Made by a program: the position numbers and the translations under genes
Notes under the pieces: generated by a model
What the model saw: the letters and a program-made list of their open reading frames with translations, nothing else
What the model was told of the DNA's origin: nothing
The model's database searches: none
Shown: positions 19,508 to 29,550 of the stretch, piece by piece
Numbering within the stretch: position 1 is the stretch's first letter
How the letters are laid out: every line of letters starts with the position of its first letter
NCBI GenBank assembly: GCA_022457155.1
Contig: JAJGOT010000967.1
Location: forward strand, 62,001 to 126,000
DNA: 64,000 nucleotides
Source of the DNA: Cladopsammia gracilis
Taxonomy: Eukaryota > Cnidaria > Anthozoa > Scleractinia > Dendrophylliidae
Reading direction: 5' to 3'

Positions 19508-19714
19508 ATGGAAATAGTAAGTGAAGGTTGCCGACTTGCCGTCACTAAAGCTAAGCAAACGAAAAGCGCTAAAAGTGTTGCGTTTCCTGAATCTCGAAGA
19601 AATTATAGCGTAGCGCTTGTATCAAACGAAAACTTCAAAACACATTTGCAATCGATCTCTTTACGGTTAAATGTCGCTCGCAAACAAAAAACGCCATTTG
19701 ATTCACATGTTTAG
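19508..19714 (+). CDS. Unrecognised small ORF in the gag insert, copy B
   Basis: 68 codons, ATG start after TATACC, stop TAG. The product would be basic (many Lys and Arg, e.g. LAVTKAKQTKSAKS) without signal peptide or membrane segment. The start is followed at once by GTAAGTG, which resembles a splice donor, so the frame may instead be the end of a first exon. Probably not a functional gene. Confidence 0.25.
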   Translation: MEIVSEGCRLAVTKAKQTKSAKSVAFPESRRNYSVALVSNENFKTHLQSISLRLNVARKQKTPFDSHV

Positions 19715-20149
19715 TTTAGAATCTAGTCGCTGTAATAAACAAAAACTAACAAACACAATTGTTTTGTTTGTGGTGAACTAAAAGGAAAAATACCTTGGTC
19801 GTGAAATACTCGGCCATCCAAACCACAATGTCTGTCGATGACAAATACATTAGTAATTTCGCATAACGTGTCGCTTGTGCAAAAATTAACGAAAACTTCA
19901 AGTACAAACACTTTCGAAACCGATCTGTTTTAGAAAACTTAGCCATTTAATTCGCATGATTTGTTGAGGACAGACTGAAACATTTCCGTCAAGGAAAACA
20001 CGAAACGCATCGAATCCCGAGATACTTTTTGCCTTGTTTTCCTGACAACCATCCAGTTGCAGTTAGATGCCGACCTTTGCGCGAAATTGATCGGTTTCGC
20101 GCAAGATAAACTTTTCGTACAGTGTAATTATTGCCGCTTCGGTGACTCT

Positions 20150-20216
20150 CGCGCTACGCGATTCGCGTCCTGCGCTACGCGAATCGCGTAGCGCAGGACG
20201 CGAATCGCGTAGCGCG
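20150..20216. repeat. Perfect 33-bp-stem palindrome, copy B
   Basis: Identical to 588-654, single-base loop at 20183. Confidence 0.95.
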
Positions 20217-20249
20217 CGAAACGCTACGCGACAGGTAACTTACTTTTGA

Positions 20250-21611
20250 GAGGTACTGTACATTAAGAAGATCAACGAGTGGCCTTGTATACGAGCAGGC
20301 GATGATCGAACGTTGGACAGATTCTCCGTATTTCTCACCCAGTGTCGGAGTGCAATGTCAACCTTGACCTTTCTATCCATCCTCGACCATCCCCACAACC
20401 TGCAAAGTATGGTGACAAAACTTCCATTTTATCTTCAAGATCGATGGCGTCGAGAGGCGAATAAGAAGAGAGTTGCTAGAGGAGAGATACCCACCTTTAC
20501 CGATTTCGTGAGCTTTGTAAAGGCAGAAGCGGGAATTGCAACCGACCCAGTCTTCTCAAGAGAAGCTCTCCGCCGCCTGGACAGTACCTCAGAACGATCT
20601 GACCGTTCCAATAGAGGCAAGGGTTCTGGTAGAACAAGACCTCCTGGAGACCGAACTCGTGACCAACCTCACTTCTCCAGTCATGCAACAGATGTGACCA
20701 CTGACCGAAGGACTGCCAATGTAAGGAGGGACTTACGTAATCTCATCAGTCTCTGCAAACTTTGTGGCAGAGGCCATGACTTGGATGACTGTCAAGCCTA
20801 CCTGAAGAAAATGCTATCAGAGAGGAAAGAGTTCCTTAGAGTAAAAGGGTTATGCTTCGCGTGTTATGAAATCGGCCACAGATCTAACGGATGTGCCCAG
20901 AGACGTACTTGCAAGAGATGTTTGCGTCGTCATCCCACAGGTCTTCATGATGACAACTTCCGTCCCACTCAGCCAGACTCAGAACAGCAGAGCGTGCCTC
21001 ATGTACGAGAAAAAGGTGAAACGGTTAACGCTTCGACTGAAACTGAAGCTGCTTGCAATGCTACAGGTGCTGGAAACTCTGTTTCAGCTGTGCCCATAGT
21101 TCCCGTTAGAGTGCGATCCCCACTACGCGAGGTCCTTACTTATGCTATGCTGGATACGTGCAGCGCGGGTACTTTCCTTCTGGAGGACTTGGCGGTTAGC
21201 TTAGGCGTGACAGGCAGCGATACCCAGTTGGTGGTCAAGACCGTTAATGGTACGAAGAGTCACAATGCTAAAGTCCTAAATGGTTTAGTTGTCACGGACT
21301 TGAATGGAAGCAACGCTGTTCAGCTACCCAAGACCTATACCAGGGAAGACCTTATCTCGTGCGAGAATGTGCCATCACCTGAAATTGCCTTCAAATGGAA
21401 ACACCTTGAACGTATTGCAGGAGACATTCCACCTCCGTTACTTGATGCCAGGATTGGCTTGTTAATTGGCACAAACTGTCCAAAGGCTCTTGAGCCAATA
21501 GATGTTCTGGCGAGTGAAGATGGTGGTCCGTTTGCCATAAAGACGTTCACTGGATGGGCAGTAGTTGGCCCCCTGTACATGTCTAACAAGGAGCATGGTA
21601 GATTGCAATAG
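20250..21611 (+). CDS. BEL/Pao gag C-terminal half plus protease, copy B
   Basis: Same frame, zinc knuckles and DTC protease motif as in copy A (688-2049), ending at the same TAG. Confidence 0.85.
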   Translation, partial: EVLYIKKINEWPCIRAGDDRTLDRFSVFLTQCRSAMSTLTFLSILDHPHNLQSMVTKLPFYLQDRWRREANKKRVARGEIPTFTDFVSFVKAEAGIATDPVFSREALRRLDSTSERSDRSNRGKGSGRTRPPGDRTRDQPHFSSHATDVTTDRRTANVRRDLRNLISLCKLCGRGHDLDDCQAYLKKMLSERKEFLRVKGLCFACYEIGHRSNGCAQRRTCKRCLRRHPTGLHDDNFRPTQPDSEQQSVPHVREKGETVNASTETEAACNATGAGNSVSAVPIVPVRVRSPLREVLTYAMLDTCSAGTFLLEDLAVSLGVTGSDTQLVVKTVNGTKSHNAKVLNGLVVTDLNGSNAVQLPKTYTREDLISCENVPSPEIAFKWKHLERIAGDIPPPLLDARIGLLIGTNCPKALEPIDVLASEDGGPFAIKTFTGWAVVGPLYMSNKEHGRLQ

Positions 21612-21667
21612 AATCGCTGCTGAAGAAGTACACTGTAGGTACAAATAGACACCTCGAACATCATTTC

Positions 21668-22630
21668 ATGGTTGAGAGTCGAGTCAAAGAGATTGTAACG
21701 CCGCAAGCACTGAACATGTTGCTAGAACAAGACTTCAGCGAACGTATTGGCGACAAAGAGCAAGAGTACACACTAGAAGACAAGAAGTTTCTAAAGATAG
21801 TGAACCGTGAAGTTCGACGCACAGAGGATGGCCATTACGAAATTCCTCTTCCCTTCCGCTGTGATGTTCCTTCATTTCCTGAAAACAGGCAGCAAATCCT
21901 TGAAAGAATGGAATGGCTAAAGAGGAAGATCAGCAAGAGCGAGAAGATTCACGAAGATTATACTACCTTCATGAATGGCATCATTGCTCAGGGTTTTGCC
22001 AGTAGGGTTCCGCCAGATCGTTTAACCACAAAGCCAGGCCGAGTTTGGTTCATTCCACATCACTGCGTGTATCACGCCAAGAAGCCGAATAAGATCAGAG
22101 TTGTCTTCGACTGTAGCGCCAGATTTGGTGGTGTATCGTTGAACGACCAGTTAATTCAAGGACCAGATCTAACGAATCGATTGGTTGGTGTCCTTACAAG
22201 GTTTCGTCAAGGTCCAATAGCCTTCATGGGGGACATTGACGCCATGTTCCATCAGGTTCGGGTACCTGATAGCCATCGAGACTTTCTTCGTTTCTTGTGG
22301 TGGCCGGAAGGAAATTTGACTCAAGACCTGGAAGAGTATCAGATGAATGTCCACTTGTTCGGTGCCGTCTCCTCACCGAGCTGCTCGAACTTTGCGTTGT
22401 TAAAGGCTGCTGATGAAACTGAGAAGGTGGTTGGTTCAGAGACAGCTGATGTACTAAGGAAGAATTTCTACATTGACGACTGTCTTCGCTCTGAAGAAAC
22501 AGAAGACTTCGCCATCCAAAGAATACGTGGCGTTCGCGATGCCTGCGCACATGGAGGCTTCAATTTAGCCAAGTTTGTTAGTAACAGTAGAACCGTACTG
22601 GAAAGTGTTCCGGAAGAAGCCAGCGCCTAA
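21668..22630 (+). CDS. BEL/Pao reverse transcriptase, copy B
   Basis: Identical organisation to copy A with FYIDD; closed by the same in-frame TAA (22628-22630), confirming that the stop is older than the separation of A and B. Confidence 0.9.
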   Translation: MVESRVKEIVTPQALNMLLEQDFSERIGDKEQEYTLEDKKFLKIVNREVRRTEDGHYEIPLPFRCDVPSFPENRQQILERMEWLKRKISKSEKIHEDYTTFMNGIIAQGFASRVPPDRLTTKPGRVWFIPHHCVYHAKKPNKIRVVFDCSARFGGVSLNDQLIQGPDLTNRLVGVLTRFRQGPIAFMGDIDAMFHQVRVPDSHRDFLRFLWWPEGNLTQDLEEYQMNVHLFGAVSSPSCSNFALLKAADETEKVVGSETADVLRKNFYIDDCLRSEETEDFAIQRIRGVRDACAHGGFNLAKFVSNSRTVLESVPEEASA

Positions 22631-22648
22631 AATGTCAAATCTCTGGAA

Positions 22649-23668
22649 TTGAGTAATAGCATCTTATCAGTAGAAAGAGCTCTTGGCGTACAATGGGCCA
22701 TTGAATCAGACAGGTTTGGCTTCAGAATCATCCTCAAAGACCAGCCGTTAACTCGGAGAGGCATACTGTCCACCGTATCTTCCGTTTATGACCCCTTAGG
22801 AATTGCAGCACCCGTTCTGTTAGTCGGGAAGCAGATTTTACAAGACCTGTGTCGTAGGAAGCAAGGCTGGGACGAAGAGGTTGATGAAGAGTTCCGTGCA
22901 CGTTGGAAAAAGTGGAAAAGCCAGTTGCCTGCCCTGGAGCGTTTCTCGATGGAGCGATGTTTAAAGCCCACGAACTTTGGTACTGTAGTCTCCAGACAAG
23001 TCCATAGTTTCTCAGATGCTAGCTCTACTGGTTATGGTCAAGTATCATACCTTCGGATTGAGAATGAGAAGGGTGATATCCATTGTGCGTTCCTTATGGG
23101 GAAAGCCCGCGTAGCACCTGTTAAGGCCATGACGATCCCACGTCTTGAACTCACCGCCGCAACAGTGTCAGTACGTGTGGGAGAAATGATTGCCAGTGAG
23201 TTGGATGAACCGGTTGAAAGCAAGACTTATTGGACAGATAGTACAACTGTGCTGAAGTACATTCGGAATGAGAAGAAACGTTTCCATGTGTTTGTAGCGA
23301 ATCGCGTACAGGCGATACGAGAAGCCACGAGTCCCGAGCAATGGAAGTATGTTGAGTCGAATGTTAACCCAGCCGATGATGCCTCGCGTGGACTAAAGGG
23401 CTATGAGCTCTTGAAAGAGCATCGTTGGATCACGGGTCCGAATTTCCTGTGGCTACCTGAGAGTGAATGGCCTCAAATTCCTTACGACTTGGGTGTGTCA
23501 GCCGATGATCCTGAAATCAAAAGGGTTCAAGTGCACAGTCTAGTCATTGACGAAAGCTCCGATCTCTTGAAACGGCTTACACGCTTTTCTGATTGGCGAT
23601 GCATGAAGCGTTCTGTCGCCTGGATGCTCCGTCTCGCGAATAAGGAGAGTCACACCCGTACCGGATAA
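22649..23668 (+). CDS. BEL/Pao RNase H, copy B
   Basis: RNase H acidic motifs as in copy A. The frame is lost at about 23656, where CACACCCGTACC has one more C than copies A and C. Confidence 0.88.
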   Translation: MSNSILSVERALGVQWAIESDRFGFRIILKDQPLTRRGILSTVSSVYDPLGIAAPVLLVGKQILQDLCRRKQGWDEEVDEEFRARWKKWKSQLPALERFSMERCLKPTNFGTVVSRQVHSFSDASSTGYGQVSYLRIENEKGDIHCAFLMGKARVAPVKAMTIPRLELTAATVSVRVGEMIASELDEPVESKTYWTDSTTVLKYIRNEKKRFHVFVANRVQAIREATSPEQWKYVESNVNPADDASRGLKGYELLKEHRWITGPNFLWLPESEWPQIPYDLGVSADDPEIKRVQVHSLVIDESSDLLKRLTRFSDWRCMKRSVAWMLRLANKESHTRTG

Positions 23669-23699
23669 AGCAGCAGATAAAGCCGAAGATTTCGCGAAG

Positions 23700-24638
23700 T
23701 TGAAAGGAAAACCCATAAGAGTGGACGAAGTAGAAAAAGCTGAGGCAGCAATTCTTAAAGTGGTCCAGAAGAGTGCGTTTCCCACAGAGATAGAAGCACT
23801 AAAGAAGATTAAATGTGAAGATTGTGAGAACGACCGCTACTATGAGAAATCCAAGAAGCATGAAATTAAGAAATCAAGTGTTCTGTACCGCCTTGATCCG
23901 TTCCTGGACCAGAATGGCCTTTTACGTGTTGGTGGCAGGCTTAGCAAGTCACAAGAGTTTCCCGAAGATTTCAAGCATCCGGTGATTCTCCCTAAAAGAA
24001 GTTCCGTTGTAAACCTGATAGTTCGTGATGCTCACAAGAAGGTCGCCCATGCTGGCAGAGGGATAATGCTGAGTGAGTTACGAAGTCAGTATTGGATTGT
24101 TAACGCTAATTCGGTTGTCAGACATTTCATCTCAAAGTGTGTTGTGTGTCGTCGCCTTCGTGGTACATCAGGTGAACAGAAGATGGCTGTCCTTCCGCGT
24201 GAACGAATAACACCTTCTCCTCCTTTCACTTATTGTGGAGTCGACTACTTCGGTCCTTTTTTCATAAAGCAAGGAAGAAAAGAGGTTAAGCGGTATGGGG
24301 CCGTATTTACCTGTCTTGCAAGCAGGGCAGTACACATAGAAACAGCCGAATCACTGGAAACAGATTCTTTCATCAACGCCCTACGATGGTTCATAGCTAG
24401 AAGAGGGCCAGTACGTGAAATAAGATCGGATCAAGGAACCAACATCGTGGGAGCAGCAAATGAGCTTAAGAAGGCCTTAGAAGAGATGGACCACAGTGTT
24501 ATCCAGAGGAGTTTATGCAGAGGCTTCAAAGCTGATTGGATTATCCGGTGGAAGAAAAATCCCCCAGCAGCGTCCCATATGGGTGGGTATGGGAGCGCCA
24601 GATACGTTCCATACGTTCGATTTTATCCGCGCTCTTGA
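23700..24638 (+). CDS. BEL/Pao integrase, copy B (catalytic Glu lost)
   Basis: HHCC domain and the first two core aspartates (VDYFGPF, RSDQGTN) are present. A 1-nt deletion in GGGTGGGTATGG, about 8 bp before the catalytic Glu codon, sends the frame into YGSARYVPYV and a stop. The first residues up to the frameshift at 23656 are missing from this frame. Confidence 0.85.
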   Translation: MKGKPIRVDEVEKAEAAILKVVQKSAFPTEIEALKKIKCEDCENDRYYEKSKKHEIKKSSVLYRLDPFLDQNGLLRVGGRLSKSQEFPEDFKHPVILPKRSSVVNLIVRDAHKKVAHAGRGIMLSELRSQYWIVNANSVVRHFISKCVVCRRLRGTSGEQKMAVLPRERITPSPPFTYCGVDYFGPFFIKQGRKEVKRYGAVFTCLASRAVHIETAESLETDSFINALRWFIARRGPVREIRSDQGTNIVGAANELKKALEEMDHSVIQRSLCRGFKADWIIRWKKNPPAASHMGGYGSARYVPYVRFYPRS

Positions 24639-24979
24639 AGGAATTTGGCCATTGCCTAAATGATGAGACGTTTAGAACATTGTTGACCGAGGTGGAGTGC
24701 ATCATAAACATTAGACCACTTACTGTCCCATCGAGCGATCCTGACGATTTGGACCCGCTTACGCCTAATCACATCCTGAGTATGAAGTCAAGGGTCGTAA
24801 TGCCTCCCCCAGGAAATTTTCAGAAGGCTGATGTCTACCTATGGAAAGATGGAAACGCGTGCAGTACCTGTCAAATGTCTTCTGGTCTAGATGGAGGAAA
24901 GAGTATGTCCAGAGTCTTCAGCAGAGAGTTAAGTGGAATCGCCCAAGAAGGAATCTTCAAAGTGGTGACCTTGTGTTAA
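24536..24979 (+). CDS. BEL/Pao integrase core end in the shifted frame, copy B
   Basis: Continuation after the frameshift: VWERQIRSIRSILSALL, then VECIINIRPLTVPSSDPDD, the usual end of the integrase core. Its last ~45 residues are out of frame with the DUF5641 tail. Confidence 0.75.
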   Translation: MDYPVEEKSPSSVPYGWVWERQIRSIRSILSALLKEFGHCLNDETFRTLLTEVECIINIRPLTVPSSDPDDLDPLTPNHILSMKSRVVMPPPGNFQKADVYLWKDGNACSTCQMSSGLDGGKSMSRVFSRELSGIAQEGIFKVVTLC

Positions 24980-25143
24980 TCGTCGATGATCGCGTGGCGA
25001 GAAATGAGTGTAATTTGGCTCGCGTTGTTGATACAAATCCGGATTCTAATGGACAAGTACGTTCGGTCAGAGTTGCCACAGCCACGACAACCTTGGATCG
25101 TCCCATTGACAAACTTGTGCTGATCATGGAGAATGAAGAGTAA
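24841..25143 (+). CDS. BEL/Pao DUF5641 tail, copy B
   Basis: Same as 5279-5581. Confidence 0.8.
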   Translation: MERWKRVQYLSNVFWSRWRKEYVQSLQQRVKWNRPRRNLQSGDLVLIVDDRVARNECNLARVVDTNPDSNGQVRSVRVATATTTLDRPIDKLVLIMENEE

Positions 25144-25240
25144 AGACTCGGGGTATTCCCAGCCAGAGGAGCCATAAGTTCAGAATTAAACTACGAACTC
25201 AACTGTTTTTAAAGACTTATAAGTGACTCACTAAGTGACT

Positions 25241-25271
25241 TAAGAGTTATATAACTCTTAGGGGAGCCAGA
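25241..25271 (+). promoter_or_regulatory. Palindrome and polypurine tract, copy B
   Basis: 20-bp palindrome 25241-25260 followed by GGGGAGCCAGA; see copy A. Confidence 0.6.
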
Positions 25272-25647
25272 TGTTGATGCCGCATTGTTTTTTTTTTACT
25301 AGTTTTTTAACAATTGTGTACCGTTTTCGCGTTAATTTCCTTTGTTTTGCTTTCGTTTATTTTGCTCATCGTGTTTTCGTGCTATTTATATTCTGTTAGG
25401 TTTTTTCCGCATAATCGCGCTTTCTTTTAGTTTCAACCTTCAATTTGTATCGTCGTTCTTCTTTTGTCCATTCGTTTCGGAGTTTCCTGCCATACAACGT
25501 TTGTAAGTGTCTTTCTTTACCGTTATGTTATTTTGTATTTTTGTACACGCTTTTTACTTGTATTTTTATCTTCGTTTAGCAACCGCATCCACCGTATAAT
25601 GATTAAAGACTTCGTTATTATTTGCGTGTTGACGTTTGGCTGCTATA
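25272..25647 (+). repeat. BEL/Pao 3' LTR, copy B
   Basis: 376 bp, lacking the ~57-bp segment of the 5' LTR of the same copy; followed by CCCGG. Confidence 0.85.
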
Positions 25648-25693
25648 CCCGGCGTTAATTCGGGGCCCGGCGTTTAATTGAGAAAATACGGTA
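25648..25693. mobile_element. Right end of the TIR DNA transposon, copy B
   Basis: Complement of 17398-17420, then TA (25692-25693). Confidence 0.75.
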
Positions 25694-26097
25694 TGTGCGG
25701 CCCTAAAGGGTGTGGTTTTCAAGTCGTTTTGGTCTGAAATAGGGTATAGAGTTTGACCATTTTGGTCTGAAATAGGGTATAGATTTTGACCATTTTGGTC
25801 TGAAATAGGGTATCGTTTGCGCACTCTGGTCTGGAATTGAGTATGGCTTTTAGAAGAAGCTACTTTTTTCATCCCTTTAGAAATACGGTTTAATTAACAT
25901 CAGGAATTAGAAGCCCTTCTCAAATGTTTACGCAAATTAAAGCACTTCATGGTCTGAAATAGGGTATCGAATTTTGGGTCAGGTCTGAAATAGGGTAGGG
26001 AAAATCACATGTTTTGGTCTGAAATAAGGTAAGGGTTTTAAGAAGCGTGCCGCACACCCTCACCAAAATTTTCGGGAAGTACCCCCCTGGGTCATGG
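25694..26097 (-). repeat. GGTCTGAAATAGGGTA repeat block, unit 2
   Basis: Same block as 6132-6535. Confidence 0.55.
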
Positions 26098-27150
26098 ATA
26101 GGCGACAGACATTTCATTTTAACTGAATGGTTTCATATCATTCTATGGTACATTAACATGGTAGCAACTGACGAGGTTCACCAAAGAATGGAAACTTGCT
26201 TAAAGACATTAAATTGTGTTTAATGGCCTTGTTTAAGGAAGGGACTCAAGAATTTACTGGCATCCGTGACAGCCGTCCGTGAGATTAACAAAACAATAAC
26301 TATACTGCAGATTATCTGTTGGATGCCAAATCAAACGCTATTACAAAGCAACGGAGTTTTATCCTAGCTCCACTAAGACACACTACTCAACCAAAGAACT
26401 AACTTACGAGCTAAAAATTATTGCAAGAATTCATGATTTCACTGCAGTGGAATTATAGACTACGGCTTTTTGACAGTCGGATCTAAGACGCCTATATCCG
26501 TTATGCTGGAAACACTTTCTCTCAATGAGCGTTATTATAAACGCACCTTTGAAAACAAAAAGGACAAGGAACATGCACGCCGCAGACTTTAGACATTAAA
26601 TCACGGCCTGAGAAATTTAACGATCCTGGCACTTTCAAAGCGATAACAAACTTTAGCCGATAAGTATTTATCTTGCAACAAAAGTGAGCCAAAGAAACCA
26701 CAATGTATGCCAATATAGCTAGCAAGTAATAACGGCATAAATAAATAAAATAATCATCTAACGGCTCTGGACAGCATGAACCCTCCTATCAATCTGAGAT
26801 ATAATCCGCCTAGATCAAAAGGTTTATATCATCAAAAAGGCATGATTTCATAAGTTACTTTACTAAAAACGACATGTTTTTAAAAGTAGTAATGCATAAA
26901 AAGATTTTATTAGAAAGTTGAAAGGTAGAAGTTTTATCTAATTTGACCCTGAAAACGTGCCATAGAATTTCAGTCACTTTTTTGGCATGAAAATCTTTGA
27001 TAAGCGCCTATCCTCTGAAACAGATCAAGTTGTTGCTTTCGAGAGATGACCATTTACGAGGGATTAATTTGAAACTGAAGTGTTTGACTGAGAACAGATG
27101 AAAAAGCTGATGCTTGTTTGACAATCAACATTACTTTTCAATCTTTTCAG
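26098..27150. other. Intronic DNA, unit 2, no recognised feature
   Basis: Equivalent to 6536-7591; no exon recognised. Confidence 0.45.
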
Positions 27151-27204
27151 ATCAAAGAAGTGGCTCTAGGAGTTTTATGGAACCTTTCATCTTGTGAAGT
27201 ACAT
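27151..27204 (+). CDS. CTNND: Delta-catenin exon a, copy 2
   Basis: Identical coding sequence to 7592-7645; intact. Confidence 0.8.
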
Positions 27205-27871
27205 GTAAGTTCTGTTAGGAAGTTATTTTAGTATCATCAGCGACATAAATACCACTAGCACTGGGTATCCTTACATTAGTTATTACTGGGTGAAATGATA
27301 AAGAGAATCAGCGAGAGTTGATGAGAGTTTTACATGTAACTCTTTGAAAATGCATGGGAGTTGGTTTGAACAACCAAGACCAGGGGCCACTTCTCAAAAA
27401 TCCTGATAACTTTTTTTTTGGGCCTGAAGGTGTGAGAATATATTTCTTGGCAAATAACTCTGACTGTGCAATTACATGTATAATTTCTGTTTTTGTTTCT
27501 TATTGTTTCTAGTATATTTTTCTCTACTTTTGATGTCATTTTTGATCCTGTCACGAACAACTTGTACTCGAAATTCTGATCCCTGTTTTCAAATACAAGA
27601 CAAAGTTTTGATCTCTGATCCCGCACAAACTGCACAGCCCTATCCTGGGCTGATCCCACACAAACTGCACAGCCCTATCCTGGGCCAGTTCCATAGCTCG
27701 CCATCCAAGGTTCCTGGCTTGTGATCATTTGGTCACCATTTAAATCCTGATGCCATAATACCTCATTAATCTGAATAGCTACATGTACTGTAGTTTTGCT
27801 GACAGCAGGTGTCAAGTTGTTGAAAGATGTTGTTGCAATCATAAATTTCAATCTTTATTTTTCTTCAGTAG

Positions 27872-28162
27872 GATCTAAAACTCTGTGTCATCAAAATCTG
27901 CTTCATACATGTAGTACTCACTCTGGTTACTGCAATCATCATCATACCATATTCCAGTTGGACCAAGGCGCTGCGTAGAGTAATGCACTGATTCCGTCAA
28001 TCAAATGGTAGACCGTCTTTTGCAATGCCAGTGGTGTTCTTAGAAATGTGTTTTCGGCCAGGCCTGAGGCCAGGCAAGTAATGAGGGACTGTGAAGGACT
28101 TGTGGACTCATTTGTGTGGATCATTAAGGCGCCTATTGGCAAAAAATGATATTGATAACAAG
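27872..28162 (+). CDS. CTNND: Delta-catenin exon b, copy 2
   Basis: 291 nt, but a base is lost in AAGGCGCTGCG and one gained in the A-run near 28141, so the length hides two frameshifts in addition to the shared stops. Confidence 0.72.
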
Positions 28163-29012
28163 GTACGATAAACGATAACATCATGTTCTAAGTTCTCCCT
28201 ACTCCAGATTATGTACATTATGTATGGGTGAAGTGAAACATTGACTATAGCAGGTGTGAAAGTAATTTTATCTTGATTAAGTATCTATGACCCACGTATG
28301 TAACAGGTGATTTAGTGGTGCTAATAATTAGCTTGAAGGCAAACAACAGTGCGAATTAAGCAGGGTTTTCATTAAGAATTGTAGTAGCAGGAGAATAGTG
28401 TAAAGTAACAGGAGAATATTATGAAAGAGCGAAGATAGCTACATTTAGCTGGAGAATTCTCCGATCTCCAATGCCTAATGAACACCCTGTTAAGCGGTTC
28501 AAATTCTGCACTCATTGCTCATGTTCAACCTCATTCCCAGGGGCAGGAAGCATAGAGACCCTGGGAACGAGGTTGGCTGTTTTGCGCTTGTGGTCGATTT
28601 GCACCATAAAACCAGAGGGTGGATGTATTACTTTTAAGAGTACTACACTTCTCTCAAGGAGATAACAATTATGGATAATCTAGGAATGATCTACAATCGG
28701 CGACAAAATTGTTGCGACACTTTCGTTTAAAGGGGTAAGTTTTGGGAAAATAAAACCCAACCCCCCCCCCCATCCCCCTCCCCTCAACCAAAGTTGCCTT
28801 TATTGTTGCCCACAGACTACCTGACCACTGGTACAACATTTGGTAGGGGGTGGGGGTAGGGGTGGGGGGTTGGTTTGAAGATCACTTTTTTCAGATGATC
28901 TTATGGTATAGTTTAGGAAAGGGTAATTAAAAGACGTTTTGGACAAAGTGTCAACTAATTTTGATGCCAGCAGTAGCTTGCAAGCTCAATAATTGGTGGT
29001 TGTCATTTTTAG

Positions 29013-29397
29013 TCTGTAGAAAACTCCATTTGTATCCTTTGAAACTTGCCATTTTCGTCTGGAAAACGAACTTGACAGAGAAAAATACAAGGACACTCCT
29101 ACAACTGACCCAACCCGCAAGGAACCCGAAAAACCTGACCCAGGCTGCATTGCGGATGCATCGAAGGGGGATCGAAGAAGAACAAAAAAGAAGAACAAAA
29201 AGAAAGGAACAATCAAAGAATCAGACCAGCCCCAAATAAGGAAAGACCCAGTGGAGGAGGAGTAGAGTTACTATGGCAACCAGATATAGTGAAGTTGTAC
29301 TTGTCAATAATGGCTGAAAGCATCTAATCCTGAGACATTAGAGGTTCAGCGGGTGCTATACATAATCTGACTGCGTGTGGATGGTGGGTAAGGCTGA
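29013..29397 (+). CDS. CTNND: Delta-catenin exon c, copy 2
   Basis: Contains extra bases in the basic linker (29161-29205, an added AAGAAGAACAAA-like stretch) and an extra base in the codons after IMAE. The shared TGA is present. Confidence 0.72.
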
Positions 29398-29455
29398 ATA
29401 GTGCCCCTTAGTGCTGCAGGATTTGATTAGGAAAACGTTTTCACCTTCTTAAAGT

Positions 29456-29550
29456 AGCCTCTGACAGCTGCCTCCTCCCCTCAGAAAAAAATTGGGGAGA
29501 GAAGCTTCTCCCCGATTTTTTCTGAGGGGAGGAGGCGGCTGTCACAGGCT
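29456..29550. repeat. Fold-back repeat, unit 2
   Basis: Same as 9895-9990; the core reads AAGCTTCTCCCC in units 2 and 3. Confidence 0.7.

Larger units (their letters stand above)
19188..20249 (+). other. Non-gag segment inside gag, copy B
   Basis: About 1.06 kb replaces or interrupts the capsid-coding part of gag. It contains a CCAAT-like AGCCAATCAGAA, a TATAATTATGG, a small ORF (19508-19714) and the palindrome at 20150-20216. It could be captured host DNA or another element; I do not recognise it. Both edges are approximate. Confidence 0.55.
17611..25647 (+). mobile_element. BEL/Pao LTR retrotransposon, copy B (complete length, defective)
   Basis: 8,037 bp from 5' LTR to 3' LTR, flanked by CCCGG on both sides. 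It shares the mid-pol lesions of copy A and adds a 1-nt insertion at about 23656 and a 1-nt deletion at about 24588. Same strand as the delta-catenin exons. Confidence 0.92.
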
